Position numbers and translations under genes: made by a program. Source: Caballeronia hypogeia (GTDB taxonomy: Bacteria; Pseudomonadota; Gammaproteobacteria; Burkholderiales; Burkholderiaceae). Taken from it: DNA of 64,000 nt. Shown one piece after another: positions 45,862 through 54,462 of the stretch; the stretch's first letter is position 1; each line of letters begins with the position of its first letter. The stretch lies in the NCBI RefSeq assembly GCF_001544875.2, contig NZ_FCOA02000008.1, positions 1 through 64,000 of the forward strand, in the 5' to 3' direction. Under the pieces are notes generated by a model. It saw only the letters and a program-made list of their open reading frames with translations, did no database searches and was not told the DNA's origin.

Positions 45862-46979
45862 TGGCCGCCTCCGGCTTTGACCGCATCCGCGATGCGCGTA
45901 TCGAGCGCATTGCGCAAGGCATCGCCCATGAAGGTCAGCAACAGCAGCGTCGCGACGAGCACGCCGAACGTCGAGAGTGAAATCCACCACGCGTCGAGAT
46001 TGGCCTTGCCCTGCGCCAGCAGTTCACCGAGCGATGGCGTCGGCGACGGCACGCCGAGACCGAGGAAATCGAGGCTGGTGAGCGCGAGAATCGCGCCGCT
46101 CATGCGAAACGGCAGGAACGTGATGACGGGCGTGAGACTGTTGGGCAGCACGTGCCGCCAGATGATCTGCCAGTTCGAGAGGCCCATAGCGCGGGCGGCG
46201 CGCACGTAATCCTGCGTCCGATTGCGCAGAAACTCCGCGCGCACGTAATCCGACAAGCCGATCCATCCGAACAGCGACAACAGGATGATCAGCAGCACGA
46301 GGCTCGGCTCGAAAATCGAAGCGAAGATGATGAGCAGGTAAAGCTCCGGCATCGCGCTCCAGATTTCGATGAGCCGCTGCCCGGTGATATCGACTCTCCC
46401 GCCGAAATAACCCTGCACCGCGCCCGCGACGACGCCGAGCACCGTCCCGATCGCCGTCAGCACGAGCGCGAACATCACGGAGACTCGAAAGCCGTAGACG
46501 AGCCGCGCGAACACGTCGCGGCCGCGGTCGTCTGTGCCGAGCCAGTTCTCGCGCGAAGGCGGCGCGGGATTCGAGCCTTTCGAGAAGTAGTTGAGCGTGT
46601 CGTAATAGTAGTGATTGGGCGGATAGATCGCGAAATTGCCAGGCGCGCTGAAACGGTCGCGCACGAACGGATCGAGATAATCGGCGGGCGTCGGGAAGTC
46701 GCCGCCGAAGGTCGTTTCCGCGTAGGTTTTCACGAGCGGAAAGTACAGATGCCCCTGATAACGCACGACGATCGGCTTGTCGTTCGACCACAGCGGTCCC
46801 GCAAGACTAATCACGAACGCCACGACGAACACGATCAGGCTCCAGTAGCCGAGCCGATTGCGCTTGAAGCGCTGCCAGACGCGCCGCCCCGGCGGCACCG
46901 ATACTTCGCCGCGCAACGGTTGCGCGTCGCCGCCGTTGGCGTCGCGGCGTGACGATCGGGGTGAAGCGGCTCGATTCAA
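45858..46979 (-). CDS. yejE: ABC transporter permease, YejE-type
   Basis: A 373-residue inner-membrane permease with six predicted helices and the OppC-like EAA loop (DYVRAARAMGLSNWQIIWRH, near residue 260). The large periplasmic loop after the first helix (about 65-165) is the hallmark of YejE rather than OppC. Start: TTG at 46979, one base upstream of the yejB stop, with TGGAG about nine bases before it; no ATG is available. Its stop overlaps yejF. Confidence 0.9.
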   Translation of the reverse strand: MNRAASPRSSRRDANGGDAQPLRGEVSVPPGRRVWQRFKRNRLGYWSLIVFVVAFVISLAGPLWSNDKPIVVRYQGHLYFPLVKTYAETTFGGDFPTPADYLDPFVRDRFSAPGNFAIYPPNHYYYDTLNYFSKGSNPAPPSRENWLGTDDRGRDVFARLVYGFRVSVMFALVLTAIGTVLGVVAGAVQGYFGGRVDITGQRLIEIWSAMPELYLLIIFASIFEPSLVLLIILLSLFGWIGLSDYVRAEFLRNRTQDYVRAARAMGLSNWQIIWRHVLPNSLTPVITFLPFRMSGAILALTSLDFLGLGVPSPTPSLGELLAQGKANLDAWWISLSTFGVLVATLLLLTFMGDALRNALDTRIADAVKAGGGQ

Positions 46980-46980
46980 A

Positions 46981-48024
46981 TCAGCGCTCCAGTTGTTCGA
47001 ATTGAATGCGCGGATCGACCCAGACGTAGCAGAGGTCGGAGATGAGCTTCGTCGCGAGGCCGATCAGCGTGAAGAGATAGAGCGTGCCGAGCACGACCGG
47101 ATAATCGCGCCGCACGACGGATTCGTACGAGAGCAGGCCGAGCCCGTCGAGCGAGAACAGCGTCTCGATCAGCAGGCTGCCCGTGAAGAACGCGCCGATG
47201 AATGCCGCCGGAAAGCCCACGATCAGCGGCAGGAGGGCATTGCGGAACACGTGCTTCCAGAGCACGCGGCGCTCGCTCAGGCCCTTCGCGCGCGCGGTGA
47301 GCACGTATTGCTTGCGGATTTCATCGAGGAAGGCGTTCTTCGTCAGCATCGTGACGATCGCGAAGCTGCCCACCACCGACGCCACCACGGGCAACGTGAT
47401 GTGCCACAGATAATCGAGAACCTTGCCGCCGAGCGAGAACGTCGCCCAGTTGTCAGAGGTGAGATTGCGCAGCGGAAACAGTTGCCAGAACGAACCGCCG
47501 CCGAACAAGACGAGCAGCAGCACGCCCAGCACGAAGCCCGGAATCGCGAAGCCGATCAGCACGATGAGACTCGTCGCGACATCGAACTTCGAGCCGTTCT
47601 TGACGGCCTTGGCGATACCGAGCGGCACCGATATCAGATACGTGATGAAGAAGGTCCACAAGCCGATGCTGATCGACACCGGCAGCTTCGACACGATCAG
47701 CGACCACACGCTCTGATGCCTGAAGTAGCTCTCACCGAGATCGAAGCGCGCGAACTTGCCGAGCATCAGGAAGTAGCGTTGCAGCGGCGGTTTATCGAAG
47801 CCGTAGAGTTTCTTGAGCTGCTCGACCTGCTGCGCATCGACGCCGGTATGCGTGCGCAGACCGAAGCCGCCGCCCCCGCCTTCCGACTGGCCGCGCCGCA
47901 AATCATGCACCGCCTGCTCGACCGGACCGCCCGGCACGAACTGGATCACGACGAACGTAAGCGTCAGCACGCCGATGAGCGTCGGGATCATCAACAGAAT
48001 GCGTTTAAGGATGTAACTCCACAT
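46981..48024 (-). CDS. yejB: ABC transporter permease, YejB-type
   Basis: A 347-residue OppB-like permease with six predicted transmembrane helices. It begins MWSYILKRILLMIPTLIGV, typical of YejB, and has the EAA-loop segment RKQYVLTARAKGLSERRVL (near residue 240). A Gly-rich insertion (GGGGGFGLRTH) follows the first helix, a feature of YejB. With YejE it forms the translocation channel. It is separated from yejA by 12 bp. Confidence 0.92.
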   Translation of the reverse strand: MWSYILKRILLMIPTLIGVLTLTFVVIQFVPGGPVEQAVHDLRRGQSEGGGGGFGLRTHTGVDAQQVEQLKKLYGFDKPPLQRYFLMLGKFARFDLGESYFRHQSVWSLIVSKLPVSISIGLWTFFITYLISVPLGIAKAVKNGSKFDVATSLIVLIGFAIPGFVLGVLLLVLFGGGSFWQLFPLRNLTSDNWATFSLGGKVLDYLWHITLPVVASVVGSFAIVTMLTKNAFLDEIRKQYVLTARAKGLSERRVLWKHVFRNALLPLIVGFPAAFIGAFFTGSLLIETLFSLDGLGLLSYESVVRRDYPVVLGTLYLFTLIGLATKLISDLCYVWVDPRIQFEQLER

Positions 48025-48036
48025 GGCGCGTCCTCG

Positions 48037-49905
48037 TTACTTCGCCGCGTGCGCGGGCTTCGCCCACCACGTCGATATGACCCACTCCTCGGCGCCGTAA
48101 TACAGCGGCAGGCTAGACGGATACGCCAGCGTATTGCGATACGCCACGCGATGCGTCGCCGAGTACCAGTGCGGCACCACATAGTAGCCATTCATCAGCA
48201 CGCGATCGAGCGCGTGCGTCGCGTCGACGAGCTGCTCGCGCGTCTGCGCGGAGATCACTTTCTGAAGAATCGCATCGACGGCCGGCGACTTCACGCCCGA
48301 GAGATTGTCCGAGCCCTGCTCGTCCGCCGATTTGCTGCCGAAGCGCGAGACCTGTTCGGTGCCCGGCACCTGCACGTCGGGCATGCGCACGCTCGTCATG
48401 TCGAAGTCGAACGAGTCGAGGCGCTTCTGGATCAGCGCGTAGTCGACGGTGCGGAAATTCATCGTGATGCCGAGCTTCTGCAGATTGCGCCCGAACGCGG
48501 CCGCGACCGGTTCCATCGACGCGCCGCCGCCGGTGTCGTCGAGAATCTCGAACACGAACGGCTCGCCTTTCGTGTTGCGCAGCGCGCCGTCGCGATACGT
48601 CCAGCCGGCCTCGGCGAGCAATTCACGCGCCTTGATGAGATTGGCGCGCAACGAGCCGGGCGGATCGGTGTCGGGTTGCTTCGGCATTTCGCCGAACACG
48701 GCGGGATCGAGCTGCGTCTTCAGCGGGTTCAATATCGCCAGCTCGCCCTCGCTCGGCCTGGCCTTGGCCTGCAAGTCGGTGTTGACGAAGAAACTGTCGA
48801 TGCGCCTGTACTGGTTGAAGAACAGTTGCCGGTTGAGCCATTCGAAGTCGAGCGCGAGATCGAGCGCCTGACGCACGCGCACGTCCTTGAACAGCGGACG
48901 CCGCGTGTTCATGAAAAAGCCCTGCATGCCGGTGCCGTTGTGCTGCGGAAACTCGCGCTTGATCAGCTCGCCACTGTCGAAGCGCTTGCCGATATCGCGC
49001 CGCACCCAGCTACGCGCGACGTATTCCACGAGCACGTCGTATTCGCCCGCCTTGAACGCTTCGAGACGCGCGGTCGGATCGCCGTAGAGCTTGTAGTCGA
49101 TATGCGCGAAATTGAACAGGCCCACGCGCACCGGCAACGCCGCGCCCCAGTAGTCCGGATTGCGCCGGTACGAGATGGTTCGGCCGTTGTCGAACCGGTC
49201 GATCAGATACGGCCCGCTGCCGATGGGCTTCTGGAATGCGATCTGATCGAACGGAATGCGCGTGCCGTCGGGCTTCATGCCCCACTTGCGCGAAAACACC
49301 GGAATGCCGCCCGCGAGCAACGGCATCTCGCGCGTGGCGCTCTTGAACTCGAAGCGGATCGTGAGCGGATCGACGATGACCGCGCGCGCGATCTGCCCGA
49401 AGTACACCGAGAACTGCGGCGCGGCCAGCGGGCTTTTCAGCGTCTCGAACGAGAACTTCACGTCTTCCGCCGTGACCGGATCGCCATTCGAGAAGCGCGC
49501 CTTCGGGTTGATATGGAAGGTCGTCGACATGCCGTCCGGCGCGACCGAGATGTCGTCGGCGAGCAGACCGTAAGCGGTCGATACTTCATCGGAACTGCCG
49601 GTCGTCAGACTTTCGAACATCAGTGAAAGGCCGGGCGCCGGATTCCCGCGCAGCGTGAACGGATTGAACTTGTCGAAGCTCGTCAGCCGGCTCGGGTTCG
49701 CGAGCACGAGCGTGCCGTCGCGCGGAGCGTCGGGATTGACGTAATCGAAGTGCTTGAAACCGGCCGGATATTTCGGCTCGCCGTATTGCGCGATCGCGTG
49801 AACCGCGTAGGCAGGGCTAGCGAGCCACGTCACCGATCCGGCCAGGGCGAGCGCGATGAATTTGCATGAGGCGCTGAATGAGCGGATCGTCGTGCGAGTC
49901 GTCAT
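48037..49905 (-). CDS. yejA: Extracellular oligopeptide-binding protein, YejA-type
   Basis: A 622-residue periplasmic solute-binding protein of the SBP_bac_5 (OppA-like) fold. An N-terminal signal peptide (about 1-34, cleavage after AYA) precedes the mature protein, which opens with the YejA-like AIAQYGEPKYPAGFKHFDYVNPDAPR. It captures peptides for the YejBEF complex; in E. coli this system imports microcin C. It is the first gene of the yejABEF operon and is transcribed divergently from fabI at 50154. Confidence 0.92.
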   Translation of the reverse strand: MTTRTTIRSFSASCKFIALALAGSVTWLASPAYAVHAIAQYGEPKYPAGFKHFDYVNPDAPRDGTLVLANPSRLTSFDKFNPFTLRGNPAPGLSLMFESLTTGSSDEVSTAYGLLADDISVAPDGMSTTFHINPKARFSNGDPVTAEDVKFSFETLKSPLAAPQFSVYFGQIARAVIVDPLTIRFEFKSATREMPLLAGGIPVFSRKWGMKPDGTRIPFDQIAFQKPIGSGPYLIDRFDNGRTISYRRNPDYWGAALPVRVGLFNFAHIDYKLYGDPTARLEAFKAGEYDVLVEYVARSWVRRDIGKRFDSGELIKREFPQHNGTGMQGFFMNTRRPLFKDVRVRQALDLALDFEWLNRQLFFNQYRRIDSFFVNTDLQAKARPSEGELAILNPLKTQLDPAVFGEMPKQPDTDPPGSLRANLIKARELLAEAGWTYRDGALRNTKGEPFVFEILDDTGGGASMEPVAAAFGRNLQKLGITMNFRTVDYALIQKRLDSFDFDMTSVRMPDVQVPGTEQVSRFGSKSADEQGSDNLSGVKSPAVDAILQKVISAQTREQLVDATHALDRVLMNGYYVVPHWYSATHRVAYRNTLAYPSSLPLYYGAEEWVISTWWAKPAHAAK

Positions 49906-50153
49906 GTGCCTCTGGACGCGATTTGAGTGTGTGACGCGATGGAGTGATCCAGCCGGAAGGCCGAAGCGCGAGCCGCGAGAATCTCAGGCGGGGCATTGCG
50001 ATGTGAGAGAATTCTACCCAAAATCACGCACCGTTCGGCTCGCGGCCTCGGGTTCTCACTCAAGCCGCATTCAAGCCAATGGCGCCACGCACGATACGCG
50101 CGGCATCCGTTTCATCATTCGCGCGCGACATTGACATCAAAGAAGGAGCATTC

Positions 50154-50951
50154 ATGGGCTTTCTCGCTGGAAAACGAATTCTGCTGACGGGCCTGCTGTC
50201 GAACCGCTCGATCGCTTACGGCATCGCCGAGGCCTGCAAACGCGAAGGCGCGGAACTCGCGTTCACGTATGTCGGCGAGCGCTTCAAGGATCGCATCACC
50301 GAATTCGCGACCGAGTTCGGCAGCGACATGGTCTATCCCTGCGACGTCGCCGACGACGCGCAGATCGACGCGCTCTTCACCTCCCTCAAGGAACGCTGGG
50401 ACTCGCTCGACGGCCTCGTGCACTCCATCGGGTTCGCGCCGCGCGAGGCGATCGCCGGCGACTTCCTCGACGGCATGACGCGCGAGAACTTCCGCGTCGC
50501 GCACGATATCTCCGCGTACAGCTTCCCCGCGCTCGCCAAGGCCGCGCTGCCGCTCCTGAAGGACGGATCTTCACTGCTCACGCTCAGCTATCTCGGCGCC
50601 GAACGCGCGCTGCCGAACTACAACACGATGGGCCTCGCCAAGGCGTCGCTGGAAGCGAGCGTGCGCTACATGGCGGCATCGCCTTCGCTCGGTGGCAAGG
50701 GCGTGCGCGTCAACGCCATTTCCGCAGGCCCGATCAAGACGCTCGCGGCGAGCGGCATCAAGGGCTTCGGCAAGATCCTGAACTTCGTCGAAGAAAACGC
50801 GCCGCTCAAGCGCAACGTGACCATCGAGCAGGTGGGCAATGTCGCGGCGTTCCTGCTGTCGGATCTGTCGGGCGGCGTGAGCGCGGAAGTCGTACATGTC
50901 GATGCAGGCTTCCACGCGGTCGTCGGCGGCATGGGCGCCGACGCGGAATAA
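50154..50951 (+). CDS. fabI: Enoyl-[acyl-carrier-protein] reductase (NADH)
   Basis: A 265-residue short-chain dehydrogenase-fold enzyme, last reductive step of type II fatty-acid synthesis. The divergent NADH motif ([15 protein letters not shown]) of FabI lies near residue 14. The catalytic Tyr/Lys pair is in NYNTMGLAK (Y-x6-K), preceded by YLGAERAL. Start: ATG at 50154 with GAAGGAG eight bases upstream. It is monocistronic and ends in a strong bidirectional terminator. Triclosan and isoniazid-type inhibitors target this family. Confidence 0.96.
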   Translation: MGFLAGKRILLTGLLSNRSIAYGIAEACKREGAELAFTYVGERFKDRITEFATEFGSDMVYPCDVADDAQIDALFTSLKERWDSLDGLVHSIGFAPREAIAGDFLDGMTRENFRVAHDISAYSFPALAKAALPLLKDGSSLLTLSYLGAERALPNYNTMGLAKASLEASVRYMAASPSLGGKGVRVNAISAGPIKTLAASGIKGFGKILNFVEENAPLKRNVTIEQVGNVAAFLLSDLSGGVSAEVVHVDAGFHAVVGGMGADAE

Positions 50952-50980
50952 GCGCGCATCCGCCACGCCCGGAGCTTCGA

Positions 50981-51020
50981 AAAAAGCGCCGCTCACCTTC
51001 GGGTGACCGGCGCTTTGTCT
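50981..51020. terminator. Bidirectional terminator between fabI and PXPV protein gene
   Basis: A long stem (AAAGCGCCG 50983-50991 with CGGCGCTTT 51008-51016, extended inward by CTCACC/GGTGA around a TTCG loop) has A/T runs on both sides. Confidence 0.88.
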
Positions 51021-51045
51021 TTGGCGCAGCGGTAACGGCGGGAAA

Positions 51046-51417
51046 TCAGCGATGCCCGTGCGGGCCGCCATGTCCATTGCCGTGGCCGTAAGCGTGCCCC
51101 GGCGGCGGACCGTGATGCGGCCCGCGTCCATGTCCGTGATACCGATAGTAGTCGTTGCGGCTCCAGTAACGGCGGCCATCCCAATACCGGTTGCCGTGCC
51201 AGCCGATCACCACGGGCGGCGCATACATCGGCGGCGGTGGCGCGTACACAACCGGCGGCGGAGGCGGCGCATACACCGGCGTCGGCGCGACATACACGGG
51301 CGCCGGAACGCCGATATTCACGCCGACGTGCACATCGGCGCGCGCGGCACTCGCCGCGCTCCACATTGCCACCGCCAGCAAGCCCGCCAGAACGCGTCCC
51401 GAAATTTCGATTTTCAT
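51046..51417 (-). CDS. PXPV-repeat secreted protein 1
   Basis: A 123-residue secreted protein: signal peptide (cleavage near ASAARA-DV, residue 26), then a tract of Pro-Val/Ala-Pro repeats of the PXPV type (about 32-65, with VPAPVYVAPTPVYAPP), then an RYWDGRRYW/YYRYHGH motif. It ends in a Gly/His/Pro-rich tail (HHGPPPGHAYGHGN...). Start: ATG at 51417; a TTG two codons earlier is in frame. The role is unknown, and the His-rich tail suggests metal binding. It is a tandem paralogue of 51681-52043. Confidence 0.8.
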   Translation of the reverse strand: MKIEISGRVLAGLLAVAMWSAASAARADVHVGVNIGVPAPVYVAPTPVYAPPPPPVVYAPPPPMYAPPVVIGWHGNRYWDGRRYWSRNDYYRYHGHGRGPHHGPPPGHAYGHGNGHGGPHGHR

Positions 51418-51621
51418 ATGCAAACGGACCTCGCTTTTCCACTAGTTCGCTTGCGGCCAAATATAACGGAAAGCTTTCGGCGCAATATTTCAGCTTTGTA
51501 AGTTATTACGCGCCGCAGCGTAATGTCTGGAGAAAGCTTACCTTTTGTTACATGGCATGCAGGAGGGAATCACCCAGGAGTGTCTCGAATGCGACAGTTC
51601 CGCCGTCCGATGGTCAGGCGA

Positions 51622-51650
51622 AAATAGAAAAGCCACCCGCGGGTGGCCTT
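51622..51650 (-). terminator. Terminator of PXPV protein 2 gene
   Basis: A perfect GCCACCCG/CGGGTGGC stem (51633-51640 with 51641-51648) is followed on the minus strand by TTTTCTATTTT. It lies about 30 bp past the stop at 51681. Confidence 0.78.
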
Positions 51651-51680
51651 CTGGAAAACGTGAGTCGCTACGTGACCCGA

Positions 51681-52043
51681 TCAATGCCAGCCGTTGTGAC
51701 GGCCGTTGTCATGGTCGTCGTGGTCGTCGTGATCATGGCCGTGACCGTGACCATGACCGTGATAGCGGTAGTAATCGTCACGATCCCAATAGCGGCGGCC
51801 GTCCCAGTAACGATCACCGTGCCAGCCGATCACGACGACCGGCTGCGCATACACCGGCGGCGGCGGCGCGTACACGACGGGCGGCGGAGGCGGCGCATAG
51901 ACCGGCTCGGGCGCGACATACACGGGCGCGGGCACCCCGATGTTCACACCCACGGACACCCCCGCCATGGCCGCGCCGGACAACGTCAGTCCGCCGAGCA
52001 ACGCGGCGGCGGCCAACACGGAAGCCTTCGATACCTTGTTCAT
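51681..52043 (-). CDS. PXPV-repeat secreted protein 2
   Basis: A 120-residue paralogue of the neighbouring PXPV protein. Signal peptide about 1-27 (AAMA), then the same GVPAPVYVAPEPVYAPP repeat core and RYWDGRRYWDRDDYYRYHGH. The tail differs sharply: it is almost only His, Asp and Gly (HGHGHGHDHDDHDDHD), a probable divalent-metal site, whereas paralogue 1 has a Gly/Pro/His tail. Start: ATG at 52043 with GAGGTGGGG upstream; an in-frame GTG at 52055 lies in that site. Each gene has its own terminator. Confidence 0.8.
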   Translation of the reverse strand: MNKVSKASVLAAAALLGGLTLSGAAMAGVSVGVNIGVPAPVYVAPEPVYAPPPPPVVYAPPPPVYAQPVVVIGWHGDRYWDGRRYWDRDDYYRYHGHGHGHGHDHDDHDDHDNGRHNGWH

Positions 52044-52171
52044 GTGAAGCCCCACCTCGATGGGTTGTTTGTTGTGTTGGCCGGACTATATCGGACGAAT
52101 CCTATGGCAAGTGTGCGACTTCGTAACCAGCTATTACTGAGCTAAAACTTACGAAAAGTAAGGGATGCGTC

Positions 52172-52211
52172 GAAGAAAAACGGCGGCCTCGAATCGCTCG
52201 AAGGCCGCCGT
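52172..52211 (-). terminator. Terminator of MFS transporter gene
   Basis: CGGCGGCCT (52181-52189) pairs with AGGCCGCCG (52202-52210), and on the minus strand the stem is followed by TTTTTCTTC. It lies about 20 bp after the MFS stop. Confidence 0.78.
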
Positions 52212-52232
52212 CGAAAACGCGGTCGATGAAGC

Positions 52233-53552
52233 TCAGCTCGGCAGCTCCTGCCCCTTCGTTTCCGGCGCGAACGGAATCACCGCGAGGCCGATCAGAAACG
52301 CGATCGCGGTGATCGCGATCGGCACGCCGAGGGTCTTCATGTTGAGCACCATCGCGCCGATGCCGAAGTTGACGATCGCACCGAAGAAGCGTCCGATCGA
52401 CGTGCAGAACGCGAAGGCCGTCGCACGGACGCGCGTTTCGAACTGCTCGGGCAGCCACAGCGAGAACAGCGCGAAGTTGCCGCCGAAGAAGCCCAGCACG
52501 ACGAGCAGCGCGATGAACGGCACCAGGCCGTTCGGCAAATAAAAGGCCCAGCCGAACGCCAGCGCAATCGAGGCCGCCATGCCGACGAAGTACACGGCGA
52601 GTGTCTTTCTGCGGCCGATCTTCTCGGCCATCGGCGGCAGCGCGAGACAGCCGATGATCGTGCCGATGGAAAGCAGGCCCGTCGCGATCGACGCCATGCG
52701 CGCCGCGCCCGCCTTATCCATGCCCGCCTTGGTCGCCAACTGGATGACGGCGGAAGGTTCGTACACCGCGCCCGCCCACAGACCGATGATCGCGACCGTC
52801 AGCAGCACGGTGGCGACGATCGTGCGCTTGCGATACTGCGCGTTGAAGATCGCCTTGAGCGAGCTCTCGTGTTTGACGTGCGGATGCGCCGTTTCCGAGC
52901 GCTCCCACTTGTCGGTTTCCTTCACGCGCAAGAGCACCATGATCGAGATGACGACCGGAAAAAGGCCAACCAGGAACATCGCGCGCCAGCCGAACGCGGC
53001 GCCGATCGTGTAGTTCAGCGCGGCCGCGAGGAAAAAGCCCGCGTAATAGCCCGTTTGCAGATAGCCCGCGCCCATCTTGCGGCGATCCTCCGGCCACGCT
53101 TCCGCCACATAGGTTCCGGCGAGCGCCCATTCCCCGCCGATCCCCACGCCAGCGAAAAAGCGATAGGTGCCGAGTTCCCATACCGTATGCGCTGTCGCTG
53201 CGAGGCCCGTGAAGATCGCGAACGTGAAGATGGTCGCGGCGAGCACTTTCGTGCGCCCGAAGCGGTCGGCGAGCGGCCCCCAGATGAACGAAAGCCCCCA
53301 TCCGACCAGGAACAGCGCAAAGAGAATCGAGCCCGCGAGACCGACGTTCGCGGGCGTCGCCGCATAGCCCGAGCGCGGCAGCAATTCCGTGAGCGCAGGA
53401 GCCAGCACCAGCGCGTAGATGAACGAATCCATTCCGTCGAGCGTCCAGCCCGCCCACGCGCCCCAGAAACCGGTGATCTGCGACCGGTTGAGCGGCGTCT
53501 TCGTGGCGCGCGTGGCGCTTATCTGTCGATCCAGCGTTGTCGGCATGGCCAT
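52233..53552 (-). CDS. MFS transporter, divergent from mdc operon
   Basis: A 439-residue major facilitator with 12 predicted helices. The loop 2-3 signature is GPLADRFGRTK, and further MFS motifs (EAWPEDRRKMGAGYLQTGYY, WLPEQFETRVRATAFAFC) are those of metabolite:H+ symporters of the sugar/aromatic-acid class. The start is the ATG at 53552 (MAMPTTL), preceded by CGGAGAGAC. It shares a 139-bp AT-rich promoter region with the divergent GntR gene and lies immediately upstream of the mdc operon. A malonate or related acid uptake role is inferred from context only. Confidence 0.83.
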   Translation of the reverse strand: MAMPTTLDRQISATRATKTPLNRSQITGFWGAWAGWTLDGMDSFIYALVLAPALTELLPRSGYAATPANVGLAGSILFALFLVGWGLSFIWGPLADRFGRTKVLAATIFTFAIFTGLAATAHTVWELGTYRFFAGVGIGGEWALAGTYVAEAWPEDRRKMGAGYLQTGYYAGFFLAAALNYTIGAAFGWRAMFLVGLFPVVISIMVLLRVKETDKWERSETAHPHVKHESSLKAIFNAQYRKRTIVATVLLTVAIIGLWAGAVYEPSAVIQLATKAGMDKAGAARMASIATGLLSIGTIIGCLALPPMAEKIGRRKTLAVYFVGMAASIALAFGWAFYLPNGLVPFIALLVVLGFFGGNFALFSLWLPEQFETRVRATAFAFCTSIGRFFGAIVNFGIGAMVLNMKTLGVPIAITAIAFLIGLAVIPFAPETKGQELPS

Positions 53553-53633
53553 GTCTCTCCGATAGGAATTAACGACGCGCCCGTTAAGAGTATTTGTTGT
53601 GGCGTCTAGGGAAAGCACCGGGGTTCCGTGTGC

Positions 53634-53656
53634 ATTTTTATATATAATATTTGAAC
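53634..53656 (+). promoter_or_regulatory. AT-rich divergent promoter/operator between MFS and GntR genes
   Basis: A run of TTTTTATATATAATATTTGAAC stands out in the 139-bp divergent gap. A consensus TATAAT is at 53643-53648, about 44 bp before the GntR ATG at 53692; the -35 region is poor. The near-palindromic AT core is a plausible FCD-GntR operator; this is inference. Confidence 0.55.
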
Positions 53657-53691
53657 AGCAGCACCCGACAACTCCGCACTTTCACCTAGCC

Positions 53692-54462
53692 ATGCCGACA
53701 GATCTTTCAGCCGGATCGCATCCGGTGTCGTTCCGCGACGCGCAGTTCGAACCGCGCCAGAGCACGTCGCGCTTCATCGCGGATGCGTTGCGCGCCGCGA
53801 TCGTCGAAGGCGCGCTGTTGCCGGGCGAGCCGCTGCGCCAGGACGCCATCGCGCGGCAGTTTTCAGTGAGCGCGATTCCGGTGCGCGAGGCGTTCCGCCA
53901 GCTCGAAAGCGAAGGCTGGGTGACGATCGAGCCGAATCGCGGCGCGGCCGTCAGCCTGCAATCCGCCGACGAAGCGCGCGAGATCTACGAGATTCGCGCG
54001 TCGCTGGAGAGTCTCGCGATCGGCATCGCGATCGAACACCATACGCCCGAGACGCTCGCCGATGCGAAGCGCCTGCTCGAAGCCGCGGAAAACGAGCCCG
54101 ATCCCGCGTTGTACGTCGTGCGCAACGAGCAGTTCCACATGAGTCTTTACGCGCCCGCGGATCGCCCGCGCCTCATGGAGCTGATCGGTCAGATGCATCG
54201 GCGCGGCGAGCGATACTTGCGTCTGAAGCTGGGCTTGCCGATCCACAAGGATTCCTCGGACGCCGAACACCGCGCAATCTTCGATGCGCTCGTCGCGCGC
54301 GATATCGAACGGGCGCAGACGCTCGTCGCGCGCCATCTGCTCGCGACGGGCGAGCTGATCCACCGCTTTCTCGCCGATGCGCAGGCGCTCGCCCAGTCGA
54401 GCCATGTCAAAAAGAAGCGCCGCGCCTCTTCCCGAACGACATCACCGAAGGCAGACGAATGA
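53692..54462 (+). CDS. GntR/FadR-family transcriptional regulator (FCD domain)
   Basis: A 256-residue regulator. A winged helix-turn-helix of the GntR family lies at residues 25-90 (LRQDAIARQFSVSAIPVREAFRQLESEGWV), and an FCD ligand-binding domain at about 100-225 supplies metal-binding histidines (for example FHMSLY and AEHRAIF). The C-terminal tail is basic. The start is the ATG at 53692. Its stop codon overlaps the mdcA start by ATGA, so it is part of the mdc transcription unit and probably regulates it. The usual malonate decarboxylase regulator is the LysR-type MdcR, so GntR here is noteworthy. Confidence 0.88.
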   Translation: MPTDLSAGSHPVSFRDAQFEPRQSTSRFIADALRAAIVEGALLPGEPLRQDAIARQFSVSAIPVREAFRQLESEGWVTIEPNRGAAVSLQSADEAREIYEIRASLESLAIGIAIEHHTPETLADAKRLLEAAENEPDPALYVVRNEQFHMSLYAPADRPRLMELIGQMHRRGERYLRLKLGLPIHKDSSDAEHRAIFDALVARDIERAQTLVARHLLATGELIHRFLADAQALAQSSHVKKKRRASSRTTSPKADE

